Of a stretch of 54,069 nt of DNA, positions 8,055 to 16,365 are shown piece after piece. The translations under genes and the position numbers were made by a program. The stretch spans positions 1 to 54,069 of the forward strand of contig PMSX01000278.1 of NCBI GenBank assembly GCA_003167495.1, read 5' to 3'. The notes under the pieces were generated by a model that saw only the letters and a program-made list of their open reading frames with translations, was not told the DNA's origin and searched no databases. Position 1 is the stretch's first letter, and every line of letters starts with the position of its first letter. The DNA comes from Bryobacterales bacterium. GTDB taxonomy: Bacteria > Acidobacteriota > Terriglobia > Bryobacterales > Bryobacteraceae.

Positions 8055-8927
8055 CTATTCCGAAACAGTAGGGCTTTCGTCTTTCTGCAAAGCAAGTAGG
8101 CTTCGCAGAGCGCGTTTGCGAACCAAGACTGACTTGTCTTTCAATAAGTCATGAAGAAGCGGGGTGGTCCGGTCATCGTTGATGAAGCCAAAGCACCAAG
8201 CCATCGCTGCCCGAACCAGGGGGTCGGGATTCTGGCTTTGTTCGATTATTTTAGCAACGGCTGACGGATCGCCTTGCAGGTGAAGACCAACCAACGCGTT
8301 TCCTACGACGCGGTGGTGGGAGTCGGATGCAGCCAACTTGAAAAACTCCGTGGCTTCGGGAGTGCGCGAATTCCATAAAGCTTCGATTGCGTTAGCTCGC
8401 ACACGCACATCGCTGGACAGCAACTGGCGCTCAATCAAAGCTTTATTAGGACGAAGTTCGCAAAGCAGCTTTACGGCGCGGGATTGGACCCTCGCATCTT
8501 TATACGAACTGAGTCGCCTTAGCCATGGGATAAGGATGCCATAATCCCCGAGGGACGGTACCAGACTCAAGGCCCGCAAGATCGACGGCGGAGAAGAGAC
8601 CTGCTCCGCCGTCTTTAGAAACCTAATAACGAAAGAGTCATCAACCGTCTTCAACACCGCCAAAGCCTTGCATGCCACATCCGCCGGCACAGCCTCGGAT
8701 TCAAACAAAATATTGACGTATGTGCCTTGAGACGACAACCAGAAAGCCATGCTCCGGCTGGCTGCGTTAAGTTGCCGCGAAGCGATAAACCAAAGGCAGG
8801 CCTCGGCCACTTCATCCGGAAACATCTTACGGAGCCTTGCGAAATAAAGAGTGAAGTTCTCTGGGCTGTCGCTGGCTATATTCGCTAGCGCGTCAGGAAT
8901 GGAGACGCCTTTGGGTGTCTGCCTCAT
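8055..8927 (-). CDS. HEAT-repeat protein
   Basis: A 290-residue product from the ATG at 8927, which has a GAGG ribosome binding site eight bases upstream; the open frame reaches 9092 but that extension looks non-coding. The C-terminal two thirds are helical repeats with the HEAT-like pattern 'DARVQSRAVKLLCEL', 'DVRVRANAIEALWN', 'HHRVVGNALVGL', 'DPLVRAAMAWCFG', 'SVLVRKRALRSLLAL', each about 30-33 residues. Such solenoids bind proteins. No catalytic domain or signal peptide is seen, so it is probably a cytoplasmic scaffold. Partner unknown; its neighbours give no clue. Confidence 0.75.
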   Translation of the reverse strand: MRQTPKGVSIPDALANIASDSPENFTLYFARLRKMFPDEVAEACLWFIASRQLNAASRSMAFWLSSQGTYVNILFESEAVPADVACKALAVLKTVDDSFVIRFLKTAEQVSSPPSILRALSLVPSLGDYGILIPWLRRLSSYKDARVQSRAVKLLCELRPNKALIERQLLSSDVRVRANAIEALWNSRTPEATEFFKLAASDSHHRVVGNALVGLHLQGDPSAVAKIIEQSQNPDPLVRAAMAWCFGFINDDRTTPLLHDLLKDKSVLVRKRALRSLLALQKDESPTVSE

Positions 8928-9250
8928 GCTTAATGCCTCGGTTGAATCGCCGCCTAGCGGGCTATTATTCGTTATCGGCTGAAGTAGGCGGGGTCTTGAG
9001 GGAACGCCCCTCTTTTTCCGTTTCGCTGGAGATCTCCCACCACTTACTGCGGGGAAACCCGAGCAAAGATATTTATGGAATTCCGCACGCATGACGACAA
9101 ATGGCTTCTCAAGGGATAGGGTCTCCCCAAAACTGCGGAAATTACCACGTTATGCGACTAACGTGCCAGTAACAGCATACTTTTTGGGAAAAATCCGTCC
9201 CCCGAAGAGTCATACCGCGCCCGTCTCACGCGAGTACTTCTGAAACCCCG

Positions 9251-10099
9251 CTATTCCTGCACCGGCGTAATTGGCGCCGTCGGCGGACGAACAGTTTGCT
9301 TTGCCACTTGATCCAGGAACGTCGCGTTCGCCACACTAATCTCCGTGCCGTTATCGCCTCCTAGAACCGCGTGCGTCGCCGTAATGCTCCTCAACACTCC
9401 GGCTTGGCCCGCGATCTCGACCCGTTCTCCCGTTATCAGATGCTTCCGCAAATAAAAGCCCGCCGTGATATTCCGCACCACGTCCCGTGTCCCGAGCCCA
9501 AACGCCAATCCGAAGGCCAGCGCGCCGCCCGCCAGAATAAAACTGGTCACAATCCGCACCATGTTCGTATCAATCTGCAGCTGCCCGATCGCCATCATGG
9601 CGACCACGAACATAATGAGTCCGGAAACCAGTTTTCCCAGCGCCGGGGCAAAATCGATGCCGGAATTGTGCGCCGCCTCTACTACCGTCTGCGAGGCGAA
9701 TTGCGAAACCGCCGCGCCCACAATCAGCAACAGCAGCGCCGCGACAATGTTCGGCAAATACGCGAAAAATGCGGCGATCGCGCCCGAAATCGCCGTCAGC
9801 CCCAAACCATCCGCGGCCGCCCGCGCCAGCACAATCAGCGTCAGAAAATACACAATCCGCGGAATGGATACATTCAGCTGCTGCCGCAAACCAATCCGGG
9901 CTAGCGTCTTATCGATCCCCGCCTTTTCCATCAGGCTGTCAAAACGAATGCGCGTGAGTATAAAACGCAATACGACTTCAACGATTTTGGCTAAGGCCAA
10001 GCCCACGATTACGAGAACGATGCCGACAAAAACCCGCGGTGCGGTCGCGATTGCCGAATCCGCCAGATTCGTAAACGCGCTGATAAGCTTTTCCTTCAT
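9251..10099 (-). CDS. MscS-family membrane protein (TM-helix repeat type)
   Basis: A 282-residue inner-membrane protein with about five hydrophobic helices. The helix-rich N-terminal part resembles the 'conserved TM helix' repeat, and 'LAFGLAFGLGTRDVVRNITAGFYLRKHLITGERVEI' (about residues 195-230) is the pore-lining helix plus the start of the MscS beta domain. The large cytoplasmic cage of classic MscS is missing, so it may be a small mechanosensitive channel or a channel-like regulator. The start overlaps the end of the small gene 10096-10320 by four bases, and that gene overlaps the sigma factor gene, so the three are translationally coupled. Confidence 0.8.
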   Translation of the reverse strand: MKEKLISAFTNLADSAIATAPRVFVGIVLVIVGLALAKIVEVVLRFILTRIRFDSLMEKAGIDKTLARIGLRQQLNVSIPRIVYFLTLIVLARAAADGLGLTAISGAIAAFFAYLPNIVAALLLLIVGAAVSQFASQTVVEAAHNSGIDFAPALGKLVSGLIMFVVAMMAIGQLQIDTNMVRIVTSFILAGGALAFGLAFGLGTRDVVRNITAGFYLRKHLITGERVEIAGQAGVLRSITATHAVLGGDNGTEISVANATFLDQVAKQTVRPPTAPITPVQE

Positions 10100-10320
10100 T
10101 TCGATTTGCCTCTTTTGCCATCCATGACGGAAAACAGATGCACCACAATACTAAGGAACTCCATAGAGATCGCAAAAGGCAAGCTGAAGGAAAAGTGAGC
10201 GAGTTGAGCGGCGGTGGTTCGCCGGTAAATTCGGCGCCGGAAAAGCTGAAGAAAGCCTGGTGAGACCGGCGTTTCTAAATCGGCGAGTCCCGGAATCGGC
10301 AGGTCTTCGTCCCCATTCAT
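10096..10320 (-). CDS. Small protein between sigma factor and MscS-like gene
   Basis: A 74-residue product with one hydrophobic stretch near residues 42-66 ('FSLPFAISMEFLSIVVHLFSV') preceded by an Arg-rich FRRRIYRR segment, so it is probably membrane-associated. Its ATG overlaps the sigma factor stop in an ATGA arrangement and its stop overlaps the MscS-like start. Small genes directly after ECF sigma factors are often anti-sigma factors, but no zinc-binding HxxxCxxC motif is present here, so that role is only a guess. Confidence 0.55.
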   Translation of the reverse strand: MNGDEDLPIPGLADLETPVSPGFLQLFRRRIYRRTTAAQLAHFSFSLPFAISMEFLSIVVHLFSVMDGKRGKSK

Positions 10321-10961
10321 TGCGTCGCCTCACGGCCCACTCGCGCGCTATGCGCTTCATATTGATCGCGGAACCATTCGCGGGCGCGCTTAATACGCAT
10401 CTTCGCCGCCGACAAGCTAATACTCAGGTTCGCCGCCACTTCTTCATAAGACAGTTCGTCCATGTCGCGCAGCACCAGCGGAATACGCAAATTGTCGGGC
10501 ATCCCATCCAGCACCCGGTGAATGATCTGCTGCTCTCCTAACCGCTCTTCGCTGCGGTCGTGCGAAGAAAAAGCCTTCGTTTCCTCGCTCGATTGCGGCC
10601 CTTCCTCGTCAATGCTCACCACTGTCTTGCCTTTCTGCTTCTTTAGGTGGTTTAGGCAGTGATGCACTTTAATGACTTGCAGCCAGTGCCGGAACGACGA
10701 ACGACCTTCGAAGTTCTGCATCCCGAAATACGCCTTCAGAAACACCTCTTGCGCCAAATCCTCCGCTGCGCCCGGATCGCGCGTGATGTGCCGGCAATCG
10801 GCCACGATCCGCCTCTGATGTTGCTCCACGAGCGTCTCGAAAGCCCGCAAGTCGCCCGGCGGCGCCGTTCGCGCCGATTCGAAAAGCTCGTCTTCTTGTT
10901 CGTTGGCAGACAAAGGCGGATTCCTCTGGCCGTCTCCCGGCCACATTTGAGCATAAAGCAT
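10317..10961 (-). CDS. ECF RNA polymerase sigma factor (sigma-E-like)
   Basis: A 214-residue sigma-70 family protein. Region 2 is seen at about residues 40-105 ('DLAQEVFLKAYFGMQNFEGRSSFRHWL', the classic region 2.2-2.4 words) and region 4 at about 150-200 ('VLRDMDELSYEEVAANLSISLSAAKMRIKRARE', a helix-turn-helix with the YEEVA motif). The linker is acidic and Ser-rich. It directs RNA polymerase to a stress-type regulon. It heads a three-gene coupled operon with a small membrane protein and an MscS-like channel, suggesting a response to envelope or osmotic stress. Confidence 0.92.
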   Translation of the reverse strand: MLYAQMWPGDGQRNPPLSANEQEDELFESARTAPPGDLRAFETLVEQHQRRIVADCRHITRDPGAAEDLAQEVFLKAYFGMQNFEGRSSFRHWLQVIKVHHCLNHLKKQKGKTVVSIDEEGPQSSEETKAFSSHDRSEERLGEQQIIHRVLDGMPDNLRIPLVLRDMDELSYEEVAANLSISLSAAKMRIKRAREWFRDQYEAHSARVGREATQ

Positions 10962-11181
10962 GCCAGCCGCGACCCGAATCGCGCCTCAAATTATTAAGAG
11001 TTGTTCAGCACGCCTAAAAGTCACAACGCGCTATCCCTTTCCATGTGACTTTATCGAAATCAACCGTGTCTCCCCCTACAACTACCGAATCCACAGAGTA
11101 TCCTTTGCCGGATCCGGAGGAGCCCCGCGCCTGGAATAATCCGGGCGCGGGAGATTCAAACCAACGGAGGTTGTAGCCATT

Positions 11182-11517
11182 TTGAAAAAGCGGGGTGATG
11201 GAGAACGCGCCGGCGGGGAATCCGGTTTCGACACGGGACTGCGCGATATCACCCAAAAGTTGTTGGTCGCCCTGATAGAAAGCGAAATCAATTCAGCGTT
11301 CATCTTCTTCGTGGCCGTTGCACGGACGGCCTATTTGGCCGCTGATTTCTCCGCGGGGAATGCGGCGATTTCGAAAGCAGGGGCGATCTACCTGCAAGCG
11401 AGCGAACTTTCGCGCGACATCTCCGGCGAAGCACTTCAAGCAATCGCAGATAGTTTAGGCGAATTGCGGCAAGCCATCGATGGTGTTATGACCGGCGACG
11501 ACGCAAGAAAGATTTGA
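11182..11517 (+). CDS. Small hypothetical protein
   Basis: A 111-residue frame starting at a TTG (11182) with a good GGAGG site at 11166-11170, eleven bases upstream. It has one moderately hydrophobic stretch ('SAFIFFVAVARTAYLAADF') and a helical Ala/Leu/Glu-rich C-terminus. Not a recognised family. An opposite-strand frame (11014-11256) overlaps its start and is less convincing. It is followed by a terminator-like inverted repeat at 11619-11664. Confidence 0.4.
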   Translation: MKKRGDGERAGGESGFDTGLRDITQKLLVALIESEINSAFIFFVAVARTAYLAADFSAGNAAISKAGAIYLQASELSRDISGEALQAIADSLGELRQAIDGVMTGDDARKI

Positions 11518-11618
11518 AGCAATCGCAGATCGTCAGGCGAATTGCAGCAGGTCGACACATTGCGAGCTCAAAATAACTCATAAACCAATAATCAGGCTCG
11601 CAAGCTTAAAAAAAAGGA

Positions 11619-11664
11619 CGCACGGTAGGCTCGTCTTGGGGAAATAAAAATTTCCTGCCGTGCG
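11619..11664. terminator. Bidirectional rho-independent terminator
   Basis: CGCACGGTAGG (11619-11629) pairs with CCTGCCGTGCG (11654-11664), 10 of 11 bases. A run of eight A lies just before it (11608-11615) and TTTATCTTTT follows, so it can terminate transcripts from both sides: the small plus-strand ORF ending at 11517 and the minus-strand gene 11739-12188. Confidence 0.7.
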
Positions 11665-11738
11665 TTTATCTTTTAAATTACTTATCTTATCGGTGGCCTT
11701 TGCGCGGCCCTTTAGAACTTTCGGCAAAATACTGCGTT

Positions 11739-12188
11739 TCATCTCTTGTCGTAGATACCTGAATACGCCGTTTTCATCTCTGCCGCTATTTCACACGCTT
11801 CGCCGATTTGAATCAACTCGCCTTTCCCAATTCCCGGACACATTCTCCTCTCGGCTTCCCAGTTGGCGCGCTGTTCCACCAATTCCGGCCAAAACGGATA
11901 CAGCCGGCATTGCACCGGCTTCACCGGATGTACGGAACATCCGCCTTCGATCAAAAAATGGCATTGCGCCTTACGTGGCTTGCGCAATCGCAGCAACCGT
12001 TTATAGCGCACCACATATTTCTTCTCAAACGCCTTAGCCGTCAGGCCCAGATAAGCCGCTATGCGCCGCAAATCGTCTTCGGTGATGTAAACAAAGCCGT
12101 ACACCTCGCAACACCTCGTGCAACCAGGCTGGCAGGCAAAACGCAAATGCATATCTCGAGTGTAGGCTTCAAATCCAATCTGCGCCAT
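11739..12188 (-). CDS. YkgJ-type cysteine-cluster protein
   Basis: A 149-residue product from the ATG at 12188. It has the YkgJ/CxxCxxCC signature: 'CQPGCTRCCEVYGFVYITEDDLRRIA' near the N-terminus, then 'CHFLIEGGCSVHPVKPVQCRLYPF' and 'MCPGIG'. These eight cysteines are expected to bind zinc or an iron-sulphur cluster; the family has no firmly assigned reaction. The frame extends to 12266, but the family's N-terminus fits the start at 12188. It ends at the bidirectional terminator and is divergent from the exported protein gene at 12379. Confidence 0.8.
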   Translation of the reverse strand: MAQIGFEAYTRDMHLRFACQPGCTRCCEVYGFVYITEDDLRRIAAYLGLTAKAFEKKYVVRYKRLLRLRKPRKAQCHFLIEGGCSVHPVKPVQCRLYPFWPELVEQRANWEAERRMCPGIGKGELIQIGEACEIAAEMKTAYSGIYDKR

Positions 12189-12378
12189 GAGCGTTCTTCT
12201 CTCTTGACGCCTCCCAAAGAACGCTGCATAATCGAATAGAACTAAAGCCAAATCATTCTTTCGCATTGCGTGTGAGGCAGGTCAAGTTACTACCTCCTAA
12301 CAGCCGCCCGCACCCGGCGTGCCAAACGATCAGGCCACTGGCTTTTCGAATTACTTTCTTCAGCGCAGGAGGTCCTAA

Positions 12379-13266
12379 ATGAAGCGCACTTTGTTCGCAC
12401 TTCTCTTTGTCATTGCACCGCTGACGGGCTACGCCGTTGAGCAAATGATCCCCGCCGGCTCGCTGCTTCAATGCACCGTTTCTGAACCAAAACTTTCTTC
12501 CAAAACGACCGATGTGGGCGATCCCATCCTTTGCCAAGTCGGCCACGTCGAACTCTACGGCCGCTCCGTCCTTCCTCACGGCAGCTATCTCGAAGGCCGT
12601 TTCGAAGATTACAAGGATCCTGGCCACTTAGTCGGCAAAGGCTGGATGGAACTCAAATTCGATCGCATGTTCATACCGCCCGGCCAAATCATCCCTGTGT
12701 CGGCTAAGGTGGTCTACGTGCCGAAATACACTGTCGACAAACAAGGCAGAATCCTCGGCAAAGGGCATGCTGTCCGCGATACCGTCGAGTGGCTGGTCCC
12801 CGTTCTATGGCCCATCGATCTAATCAACCTTCCCCGCCGCGGCCCGCGCCCTGTACTCAAGCCCGAGACTCGCCTCACACTCAAAATCATGGACGATTTC
12901 GGCGTCCCCGAAGCAACCGGTTACTCACAGTATCAGCCCAACTACGTGCCGCGAGATCAATACGGCTACTCACAGCGTCCTATGACGTACACGCCCCCGC
13001 CTGCTCCTGCTCCTCCTGCTCCCGTTTACCAACAGATGAACTACGCGCCGCCGTCTCCGCCGCCACCAACTGTGCTCATGCTCCGCAACGGCCACCAAAC
13101 ACTGGCGACCGAATACTGGTATGACGCCGGCGGCGCCCAAGTTCGCTATGTCGCCTTGAACGGCGTCGCCATGGTCTTCCCATCCGGCCTGTTAGACGTC
13201 CAAGCCACGGTAGCCATCAATCGCAGCCGCGGCGTCCCGTTTAATGTCCCTTCCGCCAATTACTGA
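12379..13266 (+). CDS. Exported proline-rich protein
   Basis: A 295-residue protein with a clear signal peptide (MKRTLFALLFVIAPLTGYA, then VEQM). The ATG follows an AGGAGG site at 12366-12371. Residues about 25-110 ('IPAGSLLQCTVSEPKLSSKTTDVGDP', 'GRFEDYKDPGHLVGKGWMELKFDRM') resemble the beta-barrel fold of TrbI/VirB10-like periplasmic domains, only in pattern. A Pro/Tyr/Gln-rich linker (about 185-235) leads to a C-terminal part of about 55 residues with 'LMLRNGHQTLATEYWYDAGGAQVRYV'. Function unknown; probably periplasmic or surface. It ends before a strong hairpin at 13273-13298. Confidence 0.75.
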   Translation: MKRTLFALLFVIAPLTGYAVEQMIPAGSLLQCTVSEPKLSSKTTDVGDPILCQVGHVELYGRSVLPHGSYLEGRFEDYKDPGHLVGKGWMELKFDRMFIPPGQIIPVSAKVVYVPKYTVDKQGRILGKGHAVRDTVEWLVPVLWPIDLINLPRRGPRPVLKPETRLTLKIMDDFGVPEATGYSQYQPNYVPRDQYGYSQRPMTYTPPPAPAPPAPVYQQMNYAPPSPPPPTVLMLRNGHQTLATEYWYDAGGAQVRYVALNGVAMVFPSGLLDVQATVAINRSRGVPFNVPSANY

Positions 13267-13272
13267 CCGCAC

Positions 13273-13298
13273 GCCTGGGACGGACCTTCGTCCCAGGC
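13273..13298 (+). terminator. Strong hairpin after exported protein gene
   Basis: GCCTGGGACG and CGTCCCAGGC form a perfect 10-bp stem with a six-base loop, seven bases after the stop codon. No long T run follows directly (CTTCCCAACCTCTCTTT), so it may be a weak or factor-assisted terminator. It insulates the 13.4-16 kb gene group from upstream transcription. Confidence 0.6.
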
Positions 13299-13389
13299 CT
13301 TCCCAACCTCTCTTTCCAATCCAACACCTCCGTTTCGCTTGACCGCAGCCGTTATTCTTCTTGCCTTCGCTAAACTGATCCTTTACCGC

Positions 13390-13797
13390 GTGGAAATATT
13401 TGAGTTCTTCGTAGAAGGGCCGCCTCTTTCCCAGCAAACTCGAAACCCCGCTAGGCTGCGAGAATGGAAGGAGTACGTTAGCGGCGAGGCCGCGAAGCTT
13501 TGGCGTGCTCAAGAGCCTTACGAACGCGCGCTGAAATTGACCGTAGTTTATTACCACGAGCGGCCCTCCGTACTGATCGATCATGACAACATGATCAAGC
13601 CAATACAAGACGCCCTCGCCGGATTAGTCTACAAGAATGATCGTCAAATCACCGATGCCCAGACAGGAAAGACGAATATCGACGGGCGATTCCGGCTCCG
13701 GCATCTTTCGCCGATATACGCCCGTGCGTTCGCTGGCGGAAGAGCATTCGTCAATATAAGAATAGAAGAAGCCCCAAATCACGAGGAACTGCTATGA
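13390..13797 (+). CDS. RusA-like Holliday junction resolvase
   Basis: A product of 135 residues from the GTG at 13390 (an upstream TTG at 13339 is less likely). The N-terminus 'EIFEFFVEGPPLSQQTRN' matches RusA 'F...G.P..K.R', and the catalytic region 'DHDNMIKPIQDALAGLVYKNDRQI' shows the acidic residues (Asp-x-Asp-Asn, Lys, and Asn-Asp) of RusA-family endonucleases that bind and cleave four-way junctions. The stop overlaps the next ATG by four bases (ATGA), so it is translationally coupled to the PD-(D/E)XK-HEPN gene. RusA genes are usually phage-borne; no other phage genes are here, so it may serve a defence or toxin module. Confidence 0.8.
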   Translation: MEIFEFFVEGPPLSQQTRNPARLREWKEYVSGEAAKLWRAQEPYERALKLTVVYYHERPSVLIDHDNMIKPIQDALAGLVYKNDRQITDAQTGKTNIDGRFRLRHLSPIYARAFAGGRAFVNIRIEEAPNHEELL

Positions 13798-14446
13798 CGC
13801 CTTCGCTGGTTAATGAATCCGAGCTCGACCGTTTGGAGAGAATTGCCGATGACTACCGAACCCAAGGGTACGATGTTAAGCTACATCCTCGTCCCGGCGA
13901 TTTACCCGGCTTCTTGGCCGGCTTCGAGCCTGATGTTATTGCCTTCGGTAAGGGAGAGAACATTGTTGTGGAAGTAAAGAGGAGAGGCGACCTCACCGAT
14001 ACCCCAAACGTCTTAGCGCTAGAAGTTGCTCTGCGAGATCAACCTGGCTGGCGCTTCGAACTGATCATTGATGGGCCTCCTGAATGCCGGCAAACACTCA
14101 GTCCAACGCAATTCGCGCCTCGTTGGAAGAGGCATCGGAGCTTGAACAGCGGAAGCATCCGGCTGCGGCTTTGCTGTTGCTGTGGTCTGCGATGGAAGGT
14201 GCCTTGCGTTTGTTGGCAGACCGGGAAAACGTCGAAATGGAGTCGCTTGCGCCCGGCTATGTGATCACGCGTCTTTATACCCTTGGCCTATTGGGACGAG
14301 AGCAATACCGCAGGTTGGACGCTACCATGCATCTGCGTAACCAAGCCGCTCACGGGTTCCAAGCCTTGGTGACACCGGAGGACCTAGTCGGCGTTGCCGC
14401 AGTCTTAAGCGACCTGCTCAAGGAAGTTGAGGTGAAGGCGGCCTAA
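13794..14446 (+). pseudogene. PD-(D/E)XK nuclease-HEPN-like protein, frameshifted
   Basis: Two overlapping frames together encode what looks like one protein. Frame one (from 13794) gives a restriction-endonuclease-like domain: 'PDVIAFGKGENIVVEVKRR' has the Asp...Glu-x-Lys active site. After about 14080 that frame becomes meaningless, while the frame starting at the ATG 14084 gives 'ASLEEASELEQRKHPAAALLLLWSAMEGALRLLA' and 'MHLRNQAAHGF', a helical domain with an Arg-x4-His motif like HEPN RNases. The arrangement resembles REase_AHJR-like proteins. Alternatives are a sequencing error, a true one-base frameshift, or two genes with reinitiation at TGAATG. Coupled to the RusA-like gene. Confidence 0.7.
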
Positions 14447-14573
14447 CTACCAGCCGCCTGGTTCACGTTTCAGCGGAAGCTCTTCGACGCCATTTCAAGC
14501 CTCGATCTCCCCATTGACCCTCATCCCCATCAGTGGCATGCTTAACTAAAGTAATTCCCTGCCGAACTTACGG

Positions 14574-15992
14574 ATGGTTATGAACACCTTGACTCCGATA
14601 CGCACCTGCCAGAGTACGTCTGCCGTTGTTTTCCTCCATGGTTTCTCCGGTGACCCCGACGGCACTTGGGCCCACTTCCCCTATCTGCTTGGCCTGGAGC
14701 AATCGCTCGCCGCCTGGAACATCCTGACTTTTGGCTACAACACAAGTCTTCTGCCAGGAACCCGTGGAGTGTGGTCCGCCGATCCCGACCTGCCCACGCT
14801 TTCCACTCTCTTCTTCACCGAACTCGACATTCCGCCACTCTGCGACTGCACCGACATCGCCGTGGTAGCACACAGCATGGGTGGGCTCATCGTTCAACGG
14901 TCACTCATAGATAATCCCAATCTCACAAAAAAAATGCGCCATCTCTTCCTGTTCGGCACGCCGAGCGCCGGCATTCGAAAAGCAAATTTCCTGGCGAGGC
15001 TGTTCGGACCATTCGTCGGCGAACAAGTACACAACATGGAAGCCAAAAGCTCATTTGTCACCCAGTTGCGCGCTGGCTGGGATAAGACATTCGGTCCCGA
15101 TCCGCCTTTTCAGTTCTACACAATTGCCGGAGACAAGGATCAATTTGTTACCCCCGATACAGCCCTCGAGCCGTTCGCGCCGAAATACCGCAGAGTCGTC
15201 GTCGGCGATCATCTCAGCATGGTGAAACCGAAGGACGCAACAGCCGACGTCGTGAGACTGCTGGTTAGCGCGCTTACAAGATCCGCCGAGCCGGCCGGAC
15301 CGATGTCGGAGCTGCGGTTGGCAGCCGAATTAGGCAACCAAGCTCCCGAAGGAATGGCCATCGCTCGCGCGGCGGCTGCCGGCCGTCGGCAATTGACGGA
15401 AGCCGGCGTGGTCGAAGCCGCCTTAGCTCTTGACCGCGCCGGCCAGCAACCGGAAGCCGTCCGGTTACTCGAAAGCAATCAACAACTCGGCACCGACGTG
15501 AAAGGCACGCTCGCCGGACGCATCAAACGCCGCTGGGTGCAGGAAGGCCAGGAAGGCGACGCCTATTGGGCACTGGGGCTTTACGAGAGCGCTCTCCAAA
15601 CCGCGCGCTCACAGCCAGAGACCCAAGACACAATCGACCAGATTTTCTATCATGCGATCAACGTCGCGTTTCTGAAGCAGGTAGCGTTCGGCGAGGCTGC
15701 CGCGGCCCGCGAAATGGCCGGCCTCGCCCTCATGTACGCGAAGAAAAAGCAGCCTCCCGATGTCTGGAGCGTCGCCACCGAGGCCGAAGCCTGGCTTTAT
15801 CTCGGAGACGAGCAGAAGGCTTTGGAAAAATACCGCCAAGTCATCGCCATGAGTCCGGAAAAGTGGAAACTGATGTCAACCGGCCAACAAGCGCAGCAAA
15901 TAGCCCGCAAGCTAGGCAACACCGCCCTTCAAGAGCAGTTGCGGAATATGTTTGAGCCACCGCCAATCGGCAGCCTGGCCGCCACATCGTAG
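14574..15992 (+). CDS. Alpha/beta hydrolase fused to TPR/TRAFs-binding-like region
   Basis: A 472-residue protein without signal peptide. Residues about 15-235 are an alpha/beta hydrolase: oxyanion region 'FLHGFSGDPDGTW', nucleophile elbow 'AHSMGGL' with Ser101, acid Asp187 or Asp189 ('GDKDQF') and His213 ('GDHLSM'). The fold suits a lipase/esterase or acyltransferase. Residues about 290-460 are helical repeats, with 'GTLAGRIKRRWVQEG', 'AYWALGLYESAL' and 'AWLYLGDEQKALEKYRQVI' as in the MAP3K TRAFs-binding/DUF4071 (TPR-S) family. In bacteria that region is linked to toxic effector domains of conflict systems. It follows the nuclease gene by 127 bases on the same strand. Confidence 0.75.
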   Translation: MVMNTLTPIRTCQSTSAVVFLHGFSGDPDGTWAHFPYLLGLEQSLAAWNILTFGYNTSLLPGTRGVWSADPDLPTLSTLFFTELDIPPLCDCTDIAVVAHSMGGLIVQRSLIDNPNLTKKMRHLFLFGTPSAGIRKANFLARLFGPFVGEQVHNMEAKSSFVTQLRAGWDKTFGPDPPFQFYTIAGDKDQFVTPDTALEPFAPKYRRVVVGDHLSMVKPKDATADVVRLLVSALTRSAEPAGPMSELRLAAELGNQAPEGMAIARAAAAGRRQLTEAGVVEAALALDRAGQQPEAVRLLESNQQLGTDVKGTLAGRIKRRWVQEGQEGDAYWALGLYESALQTARSQPETQDTIDQIFYHAINVAFLKQVAFGEAAAAREMAGLALMYAKKKQPPDVWSVATEAEAWLYLGDEQKALEKYRQVIAMSPEKWKLMSTGQQAQQIARKLGNTALQEQLRNMFEPPPIGSLAATS

Positions 15993-16016
15993 TCTCGGCA
16001 AAGGCCAGCTGCGTAC

Positions 16017-16323
16017 TCATAGATGGAGGAAAAAGACCGGGGCCATTGCCGCGAGCACGGCTCCCGCTTGCATTCCCAGCACGTATAGGGTCTCTTTCGG
16101 AGCCCGTGGGAGATACTTGATCGCGAAGAACGCCACTAGCGGCATCTGCGCAGTGATCAGTATCTGAAAGATATGCGCCGTGGTCCCCTCATCGGCCTCA
16201 TGGACCACTCCGAATATGGCCACATGACCCAGCACCATCAAGAGCGCGGCCAGCGACATCACTACCGGAAGAAACGCAATCGGCTGCTTCTAGCGATCGG
16301 ACGTTCGTTGGGAATTTGAGCAT
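16017..16323 (-). pseudogene. Small membrane protein with broken 5' end
   Basis: A hydrophobic product ('MSLAALLMVLGHVAIFGVVHEADEGTTAHIFQILI' ... 'YLPRAPKETLYVLGMQAGAVLAAMA') with about three membrane helices and a small charged loop. Coding potential extends past the internal GTG/ATG at 16262/16259 to a stop at 16290-16292. A textbook ribosome binding site and start (GGGAG at 16330-16334, six bases before an ATG at 16321-16323) lie just upstream but in another frame. So the gene probably starts at 16323 and has a small indel near 16293-16300. It could also be expressed from the internal start. Confidence 0.5.
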
Positions 16324-16365
16324 AAAGATCTCCCTTTACTTTATACAGAAAAGTACTCTTTATAG

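Noticed and set aside
11014..11256. Minus-strand frame overlapping the small plus-strand ORF
   Set aside because: No ribosome binding site and no similarity; the plus-strand frame has a GGAGG site.
13390..13797. RusA-like gene as part of a prophage
   Set aside because: No terminase, capsid, tail, integrase or lysis genes within reach; flanking genes are chromosomal.
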